NCBI GenBank assembly: GCA_035762545.1
Contig: DASTOM010000044.1
Coordinates: 124,001 to 188,000 of the forward strand
DNA from: JANQRA01 sp035762545
GTDB taxonomy: Bacteria > Actinomycetota > Acidimicrobiia > Spongiisociales > ZC4RG35
DNA: 64,000 nt
Direction of reading: 5' to 3'
Part shown: piece after piece, positions 58,909 through 64,000 of the stretch
Position numbering within the stretch: position 1 is the first letter of the stretch
How the letters are laid out: every line of letters begins with the position of its first letter
The notes under the pieces: generated by a model
The model's database searches: none
Told to the model about the DNA's origin: nothing
The model's input: the letters and a program-made list of their open reading frames with translations, nothing else
Translations under genes and position numbers: made by a program

Positions 58909-60155
58909 CGTCCCGGGCCGACGTCGTCGTCATCGGCGCCGGCATCGCCGGGGTCTCCGTGGCTTATCACCTCGGGGTTCGTCATGGCGTCGGTCGGGTG
59001 GCGATCGTCGATCCGCGGCCACCGCTCACGCTCACTTCTGACAAGTCGACCGAGTGCTACCGGAACTGGTGGCCCAACGCTCCCATGGTCAGCCTCATGA
59101 ACCGGTCGATCGATCTGTTCGAGGAGCTGGCCACCATGACCGATTTCGGGTTCAACAGCAACGGGTATCTGTTCGTCACCGCCGATCAAGAGAAGCTCGA
59201 GAGCATGAGGACCCAGGTCGATGAGATTCGGCCGCTCGGCGCCGATGCCCACGTTCTCGACCGGGCCGACCTCGGTGAGCGCTACCCCTTCGTGACCCCG
59301 GAAGCGGTTGGAGCCCTTTTTGTGCCTCGAGCCGGCTGGTTCCGCGCCCAGGACCTGGGTCAGTGGATGCTGGAACAGGGGCGGGACCAGGGAGTCGGAC
59401 TCATCAACGACACCGTCACCGGTCTCGACTCAGGGTCGGTTCAGCTCCAGAGTGGAGAGAAGATCGCCACGGACGACATCGTGATCGCGGCAGGACCGCT
59501 TTCAGGACAGGTCGCCACAATGGCGGGACTCGACCTTCCGCTCTTCTCGGAGCTGCACCTGAAAGTTGCCTGGAAGGACCACCTGGGGGTCATCCCGCGC
59601 AATGCTCCGATGACCATTTGGAGCGACACCCAACGGCTCGACTGGTCCGAGGACGAGCGGTCGAGTCTCGAAGAGCTCGGTCGGACCGACCTTCTCGGCG
59701 AGATGCCGATCTACTGCCATTTTCGCCCCGAGGGTGGAGCGGATTCCCCTTACATCGTCGCTCTCTGGGAGTACCACGACATGGTGCTCGACCCCACATG
59801 GCCACTTCCGGAGGACGATCTCTATCACGAGGTGGTCATGCGTGGCCTCACCAAGATGGTCCCCCGCCTGTCGGCATACCTCGATCGTCTCCCAGAGTCT
59901 TTCGTCGACGGTGGCTACTACACCAAGACCACTGAGAACCGCCCCCTAATCGGTCCCACCCAGGCCGAAGGTATCCATCTCATGGCAGGGATGTCGGGGT
60001 TTGGAGTTATGGTCTCGGCGGGCGCCGCCGACCTGGCAGCCCGTCACATCGTGGGCGCCGAACTCCCGGAATATGCGGATGCCTTCCTTCTCAGCCGTTA
60101 CCAGGACCCCGAGTATCTGGCCGGCCTCTCCGAGGTCGCCTCAGGCCAGCTCTAG
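58905..60155 (+). CDS. FAD-dependent oxidoreductase (DadA/glycine-oxidase-like)
   Basis: A 416-aa flavoprotein of the D-amino acid/glycine oxidase group. VVVIGAGIAGVSVAYHLG at the N-terminus is the FAD GxGxxG motif; DKSTECYRNWWPN follows; late motifs DGGYYTKTTENRPLIGPT and MSGFGVMVSAGAADLAARHIVGAELPE are typical of sarcosine/glycine oxidase-like enzymes. It probably oxidises an amine (possibly a sarcosine- or dimethylglycine-like compound). The TTG start overlaps the tkt stop, an unusual partner, so joint function is not implied by pathway. Confidence 0.86.
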   Translation: MTSRADVVVIGAGIAGVSVAYHLGVRHGVGRVAIVDPRPPLTLTSDKSTECYRNWWPNAPMVSLMNRSIDLFEELATMTDFGFNSNGYLFVTADQEKLESMRTQVDEIRPLGADAHVLDRADLGERYPFVTPEAVGALFVPRAGWFRAQDLGQWMLEQGRDQGVGLINDTVTGLDSGSVQLQSGEKIATDDIVIAAGPLSGQVATMAGLDLPLFSELHLKVAWKDHLGVIPRNAPMTIWSDTQRLDWSEDERSSLEELGRTDLLGEMPIYCHFRPEGGADSPYIVALWEYHDMVLDPTWPLPEDDLYHEVVMRGLTKMVPRLSAYLDRLPESFVDGGYYTKTTENRPLIGPTQAEGIHLMAGMSGFGVMVSAGAADLAARHIVGAELPEYADAFLLSRYQDPEYLAGLSEVASGQL

Positions 60156-60159
60156 CCAC

Positions 60160-60225
60160 GCCTCACGTCGAACCTGCACAGCGTCCCGAAAAACGACCGG
60201 TCATGCAGGCTCTAGAAGCGAGCCT
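60160..60225. repeat. Intergenic repeat family 2, copy B
   Basis: GAACCTGCACAGCGTCCCG (from 60170), then a short variable stretch, then CATGCAGGCTC, matching the copy at 36157-36205. The last part GCAGGCTC (60205-60212) also pairs with GAGCCTGC (60220-60227), giving a second hairpin. It fills the gap between the convergent oxidoreductase and DUF427 genes. Confidence 0.65.
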
Positions 60226-60227
60226 GC

Positions 60228-60971
60228 TCAGCTGAACTTGGTCTTGGGTCGCTCTTGGAGGACCTCGTCGACGTAGATGTCGACCTTCTCGTTGTAGAAC
60301 GAGACGAGTCCCATGATCTTCTGCGATTCGGCCAGGGGAGTGTCGTAGCCCCAGACGATGTCGGGGTAGGTCTCGCCGCCGACGTTCGCCGACCAGTAAC
60401 GGGCTGTCCCCTTGTAGGGGCATCTGGTCGCGCTGTCGGTCGGGGTGAGCAGGTCCATCCGGACGTGGGTCTTTGGGATGTAGTACCGGGTGGGGAGGTT
60501 GGTCTCGAAGAGAAAAGAGGCATTGGTGGTGTCAGCGATCGTCTCTCCGTCGATCTCCACCCTCACCCGGCGACTGGATGGCACGATGTCGATCCGGGTG
60601 TAGGGATCGCGGGCATGCACGAAAACTTCCTCGTCCTCCTCGAACCAGTGGTCCATCGTGTTCCACACGAAGACGTAGTGATCGGCCAGCTCGGCGAGTT
60701 TCGGGTCCTGATACGAATAGGCGCCGCCCTCCGACCCGTTGACCTTCACCGAGTACTGGATGGCTTCACCCCGGCTCGGGCTCTTCTTGGTCTCACCCTT
60801 ATCGACGAGGAGGTCAGTGCGGACGTCGACAGCCGGAAAGTAGTAGGTCGGATAGTAGGGGACCTCCCAGACCAGCAAGGGGTTGGTCGTATCGGCGACG
60901 ATCTCGCCTCCGAGCATCACCCGCACCCGTTTTGCAGACTTCTCGACTCTCACTCGCCCACGATCACTCAT
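60228..60971 (-). CDS. Protein with two DUF427 domains
   Basis: A 247-aa protein with two tandem DUF427 units (about 1-112 and 125-245). Each has the strand pair KRVRVMLGGEIVADTTNPLLVWE or RRVRVEIDGETIADTTNASFLFE, a YY-hexad (PYYPTYYFP / NLPTRYYIP) and an FYNEKVDIYVD-type end. The repeated DTTN core suggests duplication of a single-domain ancestor. DUF427 proteins have no firm function. The ATG at 60971 is chosen because GVRVEK-like family sequence starts there. Confidence 0.9.
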   Translation of the reverse strand: MSDRGRVRVEKSAKRVRVMLGGEIVADTTNPLLVWEVPYYPTYYFPAVDVRTDLLVDKGETKKSPSRGEAIQYSVKVNGSEGGAYSYQDPKLAELADHYVFVWNTMDHWFEEDEEVFVHARDPYTRIDIVPSSRRVRVEIDGETIADTTNASFLFETNLPTRYYIPKTHVRMDLLTPTDSATRCPYKGTARYWSANVGGETYPDIVWGYDTPLAESQKIMGLVSFYNEKVDIYVDEVLQERPKTKFS

Positions 60972-61044
60972 GCGACACTCCAGTAGCGGCTGATGATGCA
61001 AACGCGATCCGACGAGATCTGATTCCGGCGATCCTGCAGCGGCC

Positions 61045-62070
61045 TCAGTAGACGGCGATGGTGTCCAGCTGGCCGCTGATCGCCATCTGCCTCGCCTCCC
61101 AGTACTCCCCGAAACGGGAGGTCATGGCCCCCGGCTTCTCGGCGTAGACCCTGCGACCGAGGATCTCGGCCGCCACCTGAAGCTCGGATCGTCGTTGGAA
61201 GGCGAGAGCCCGAAACAGCGATCGCTCCCGCGGGTTTGGGCACAGGTCGGAGCGGTGACCCAGCAACGAGACGAGTTCAGCGACATCGTTGTCCTCGCCG
61301 AGGATCGTGCCGAGACGGTCGAGGGTCATGGCGGTGCCGACCACCACCTCGGGCCAGATCGGAGCCAGGAACTCCATCTGATGACGGAGGTCCTTGACCC
61401 GCTTTCGCCACTGGTGGAAGTCGCCGGGTGCGCTGCGCCGGTAGGACGTGACCATCCTGTGACGTCCGGTGGTATAGGTGCGACCCAGCCCGGGATCGAT
61501 CGCGGCGTACGAGTCCCTGATTCCGTACCCGTACACCTCTCGGGCCTCCGGCTCCGTGGGCCAGGAGCCATAACGGTGATAGGCCCGTTCCAGACTGCGT
61601 ACCACCCGACCGACCAGATGCGGGTCTTCGAGTGCGTTCAACTCGGTCAGGTCGCGACGTCGTTCCAGACGTTGGATCAGACCGAGGAACGTCTCGTCGG
61701 CGAGGAGGTCGCCATACAGGTCCTGAATCGAGAGTGCGGCGTTGAGGACGCCCTGGGCTGCTCTGATCTCGGAGAGGAGCCGTGCCGTGTCACGAAGCGA
61801 TCTGTTCTCGAAGTCATAGACCTTGTCGGAGAGCTCACCCCGGACCAGACGAAGCATTGCCCTGACCTTCTTCAAAGACTTGCGAGTCTCGTGAACGGCC
61901 ACGCCGAAGCCGCTCTCCGAGCCGAAGAATCCGGAAGCAGCCCTCTCGAGTTGCTCCATGGTCACCCGCTTGACCCCGACCCCGAGGGGTTCCGATTCCC
62001 CTAGCTGGAGACTCGCATCGAATACGGCCAGGTCCTCGTCGCCCGGCGCCTTGGTGGCCAAGACGGTCAC
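61045..62070 (-). CDS. CHAD-domain protein
   Basis: A 341-aa helical protein of the CHAD type: HETRKSLKKVRAMLRLVRGELSDKVYDFENRSLRDTARLLSEIRAA in the first half and FHQWRKRVKDLRHQMEFLAPIWPEVV and LGTILGEDNDVAEL in the second, with the conserved His, Arg, Lys and Asp that bind polyphosphate. No CYTH enzymatic domain is attached. The GTG at 62070 is only 12 bases from the divergent Nudix start, so control is probably shared; the frame extends upstream without family features. Confidence 0.88.
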   Translation of the reverse strand: MTVLATKAPGDEDLAVFDASLQLGESEPLGVGVKRVTMEQLERAASGFFGSESGFGVAVHETRKSLKKVRAMLRLVRGELSDKVYDFENRSLRDTARLLSEIRAAQGVLNAALSIQDLYGDLLADETFLGLIQRLERRRDLTELNALEDPHLVGRVVRSLERAYHRYGSWPTEPEAREVYGYGIRDSYAAIDPGLGRTYTTGRHRMVTSYRRSAPGDFHQWRKRVKDLRHQMEFLAPIWPEVVVGTAMTLDRLGTILGEDNDVAELVSLLGHRSDLCPNPRERSLFRALAFQRRSELQVAAEILGRRVYAEKPGAMTSRFGEYWEARQMAISGQLDTIAVY

Positions 62071-62082
62071 ATTGCCAGCGTA

Positions 62083-62553
62083 ATGTCGAGGCCCGTGAGA
62101 TCCGCGGGTCTTCTCCCATACCGGCTCGGCCACAGTCTCGAGGTGCTGATCGCGCACCCGGGCGGTCCCTGGTTCGCCAACAAGGACGCCGGTTCGTGGT
62201 CGTTGGTGAAGGGCATCGTCAAGGATGACGAGGGAGACGAGAGCGCGGCCGCGAGAGAGTTCGAGGAGGAGACGGGCTGGCCCGCACCGGACGGCGAGTG
62301 GGTGCCCCTCGGTGAGTCCGTCATGCGATCGCGAAAGACAGTGGTGGCGTGGGCGGTCGAAACGGATCTCGATCTCGATACTTTCGCCCCAGGGACCTTC
62401 GTGCTCTACGGCCGGGAATACCCCGAGATCGACAGGGTTGTGTGGATGACGCCGACCGAGGCTCGACGAAAGCTGAACCCCGCGCAAACAGTGTTCGTCG
62501 ACCGATTAGAGAAGCATCTCGGTTTGAATGGACACAAAGGAGGAGTCATATGA
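62083..62553 (+). CDS. Nudix hydrolase
   Basis: A 156-aa Nudix enzyme that cleaves nucleoside-diphosphate-linked or related compounds with Mg2+. The Nudix box is GIVKDDEGDESAAAREFEEETGW, with the REFEEETG core intact. The start SAGLLPYRLGHSLEVLIAHPGGPWFANKDAGSW is typical of a branch near diadenosine- or nucleotide-sugar hydrolases. It overlaps the next gene (msrB) by four bases, and lies next to a divergent CHAD gene; polyphosphate or nucleotide hygiene would connect them, as an inference. Confidence 0.92.
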   Translation: MSRPVRSAGLLPYRLGHSLEVLIAHPGGPWFANKDAGSWSLVKGIVKDDEGDESAAAREFEEETGWPAPDGEWVPLGESVMRSRKTVVAWAVETDLDLDTFAPGTFVLYGREYPEIDRVVWMTPTEARRKLNPAQTVFVDRLEKHLGLNGHKGGVI

Positions 62554-62948
62554 CCGATATGCCCCAGACCGAAACCGAGTGGCGCGACAAGCTGACTCCC
62601 GAGCAATACGAAGTCCTACGTCAGGGCGGCACCGAGCGTGCCTTCACCGGCAAGTACTGGGACTCCAAGGCCAACGGGATCTATAGATGTGCCGGTTGTG
62701 GCGAGAAGCTGTTCTCATCTGACACCAAGTACGAGTCACACAGCGGCTGGCCAAGCTTCTTCGCACCCCTTGCCGAAGGCATCATCGACGAGGAGCAGGA
62801 CCGGTCCTACGGGATGGTGCGCACCGAGATCAAATGCTCGAACTGTGGTGGGCATCTCGGTCATGTCTTCGAGGATGGCCCGAATCCCACCGGACTGCGG
62901 TACTGCGTCAACTCGGCGTCGCTGGACCTCGACGAAGAATCCTCCTAG
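62550..62948 (+). CDS. msrB: Peptide methionine sulfoxide reductase B
   Basis: Reduces the R-form of methionine sulfoxide in proteins. The 132-aa protein has two zinc CxxC pairs (CAGCGEKLF and KCSNCGGHLGHVFEDG), ESHSGWPSFF, and the catalytic Cys in RYCVNSASLDL. The ATG at 62550 is preceded by AGGAGG. It is translationally coupled to the Nudix gene and overlaps the convergent GNAT gene by four bases. Confidence 0.96.
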   Translation: MTDMPQTETEWRDKLTPEQYEVLRQGGTERAFTGKYWDSKANGIYRCAGCGEKLFSSDTKYESHSGWPSFFAPLAEGIIDEEQDRSYGMVRTEIKCSNCGGHLGHVFEDGPNPTGLRYCVNSASLDLDEESS

Positions 62949-63517
62949 GTCCGAACCTCGTCGATGACCTCGAACAGCCCTGCCTCGTGGGGGTTGTGTG
63001 GCAGATCCGACAGTCGGATTCTCCGCTCGATGGTTCCTTCCAAGAGCTGCTGGCCGACCTCGATCTCGGCCAGCAATCGCTTCACCGCTGCATTGTCGGC
63101 GCGGGCCTCGAACCACAACTCCTCGACACCGTCGGCCCTGGCCACCGCCACGAGGGCGATGAGGAGGGCGGTGCCTACACCGATGCCCTGCATGGAGTCG
63201 AGCACGGTGATGGCGAACTCGGCAGATGAGTCGCTCGTGAGAATGTAGCGGCCGACACCCGCGGCATCCTCGCCGACCAAGGCTCCCCAGGCGACATGCG
63301 ACCGCTGGTTTACGTCCGTCAGGTAGGTGAGCTCACGCTCACTGAGACTGGCGACACCTTGGCCGAACCTGGAGAAACGGCTGTCTATCGACATCTCGCG
63401 GAGGCCCTGCTCGAAGAACTGGCGGTCGGTCTTGAGGATGGGGCTGAGGGTCAAGGTCTGGCCGCCGGGCAGGGGGAATTCGTAGCGAGGGCGGTCTTCG
63501 GGAAGGACGATCTTCAT
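62945..63517 (-). CDS. GNAT-family acetyltransferase with acetyl-CoA signature
   Basis: A 190-aa protein: FPLPGGQTLTLSPILKTDRQFFEQGLREMS at the start, HVAWGALVGEDAAGVGRYI, the acetyl-CoA motif DSMQGIGVGTALLIALVAVAR (QxxGxG) and ADNAAVKRLLAE. The N-terminal part resembles the RimJ/GNAT type used with acyl-CoA synthetase domains in actinobacteria, but it stands alone. The ATG at 63517 is chosen over a longer open frame to 63550. Confidence 0.86.
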   Translation of the reverse strand: MKIVLPEDRPRYEFPLPGGQTLTLSPILKTDRQFFEQGLREMSIDSRFSRFGQGVASLSERELTYLTDVNQRSHVAWGALVGEDAAGVGRYILTSDSSAEFAITVLDSMQGIGVGTALLIALVAVARADGVEELWFEARADNAAVKRLLAEIEVGQQLLEGTIERRIRLSDLPHNPHEAGLFEVIDEVRT

Positions 63518-63585
63518 CGGTGCCCAATTGAAGCCGGTTGGGCATGCCACAGCACATCAAGTCCGCGGGGGTAACTTCAGAGCCG

Positions 63586-64000
63586 ATGGCAAGGCGGCGG
63601 CTGGCGACAGCGACCTCTGATTTCGGCTCGGGCAAGCGAGAGTCCCACGACTCGTCGTCGTTCTATGCGCGATTCAGCCCACCGCTCCTCTCCCCCGACG
63701 AAAGAGTCGAGCCCCCGGTGCAGGTCGACACCCTGTTTTGCGCCGACGCTCGGGATATGACCGACGATCAGGTCGCCGACCGGTCGGTCGCGCTCCTCGT
63801 CACCTCACCGCCCTACTTCACCGGGAAGGAGTACGAGACCGACATGGCGGCGGGTCATGTGCCGTCCAGCTATGTCGAGTATCTCGAGATGCTGCACGAC
63901 GTGCTCGCCGTCAGCCTGCGGAAGCTGGAGCCGGGGGGCCGCATGGCGATCAATGTCGCCAATCTCGGACGCAAGCCCTACAGGTCTCTGTCCGCCGACG
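63586..64000 (+). CDS. Site-specific DNA methyltransferase, 5' part (cut by window edge)
   Basis: The last frame of the window is open from ATG 63586 to the end (138 codons, no stop) and encodes the N-terminus of an amino-group DNA methyltransferase. SPPYFTGKEYE after ALLVT gives the catalytic TSPPY motif (motif IV of N4-cytosine/N6-adenine methylases); LEPGGRMAINVANLG is the next strand region. The opening FYARFSPPLLSPDE is a shared prefix in actinobacterial enzymes of this sort. It is divergent from the GNAT gene by 68 bases. Whether a restriction enzyme follows cannot be seen. Confidence 0.85.
   Translation, partial: MARRRLATATSDFGSGKRESHDSSSFYARFSPPLLSPDERVEPPVQVDTLFCADARDMTDDQVADRSVALLVTSPPYFTGKEYETDMAAGHVPSSYVEYLEMLHDVLAVSLRKLEPGGRMAINVANLGRKPYRSLSAD

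Noticed and set aside
1..64000. tRNA, rRNA, insertion sequences, prophage or replication origin
   Set aside because: None recognised on reading; the single DnaA box at 2995 is isolated and not an origin-like cluster.

Overview
The window is about 64 kb of GC-rich (roughly two-thirds G+C by eye), gene-dense bacterial chromosome, most likely from an actinobacterium (Actinomycetota), perhaps Acidimicrobiia-like. This is inferred from frequent GTG/TTG starts, 1-4 nt stop/start overlaps (ATGA, GTGA, TTGA), lipoproteins with Thr-rich linkers, a class II (B12-dependent) ribonucleotide reductase, a GabD2-type succinic semialdehyde dehydrogenase, a DUF222-HNH remnant, and a stand-alone LigD-type polymerase plus an ATP-dependent DNA ligase. 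No rRNA, tRNA, CRISPR array, phage or insertion sequence was recognised. About 75 protein genes are supported, including one pseudogene and two genes cut by the window edges.

Layout. 1-2684: a tightly coupled redox cluster (end of a ferredoxin, three small membrane-anchored or exported proteins, an ApbE flavin transferase, and a ferric-reductase-like haem membrane protein). 2685-3242: a 558-base regulatory gap with a perfect DnaA box, a promoter and a hairpin-rich leader before nrdJ (3243-6608). 6667-10721: flavin monooxygenase with a small membrane protein, an HD-GYP/LuxR regulator and a terpene-cyclase-fold protein, all on the minus strand. 10808-11535: a broken DUF222/HNH gene. 11672-13061: small-enzyme genes including a DUF952-DUF4440 fusion. 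13052-15024: an arsenic operon (ArsR-ArsC fusion, aquaporin, second ArsC) with a promoter-operator that predicts a leaderless message. 15064-15797: ArsR/SRPBCC pair. 17470-20697: purine permease, AzlCD and purine nucleoside phosphorylase. 21812-24332: three-gene ABC exporter. 24428-26987: histidine degradation (hutU, hutG). 27041-33297: DusB, lipoproteins, endonuclease VIII, Maf and amidohydrolase. 33331-36125: two tandem S41 lipoprotein proteases. 36217-43321: MsrA, RidA, a muralytic coiled-coil protein, a universal stress protein, TerC and BrkB. 43357-49530: DNA ligase, a four-gene ABC operon and the LigD-type polymerase. 49579-55684: GNAT, GabD2, MOSC, a hydrolase lacking its nucleophile, and an MFS exporter fused to a monooxygenase-like domain. 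55745-60155: sigma factor with Ogt, then transketolase with a FAD oxidoreductase. 60228-64000: DUF427, CHAD, Nudix, MsrB and GNAT genes and the start of a DNA methyltransferase.

Recurring themes are redox and DNA-damage upkeep (two methionine sulfoxide reductases, Ogt, Nei, LigC, PolDom, Maf, Nudix, RNR), arsenic handling, and exporters. The chromosome is compact: six convergent gene pairs overlap at their 3' ends. Where gaps remain they often carry strong hairpins, including two distinct small intergenic repeat families with two copies each here. The least familiar item is the ferredoxin-small proteins-ApbE-ferric reductase cluster at the left edge.
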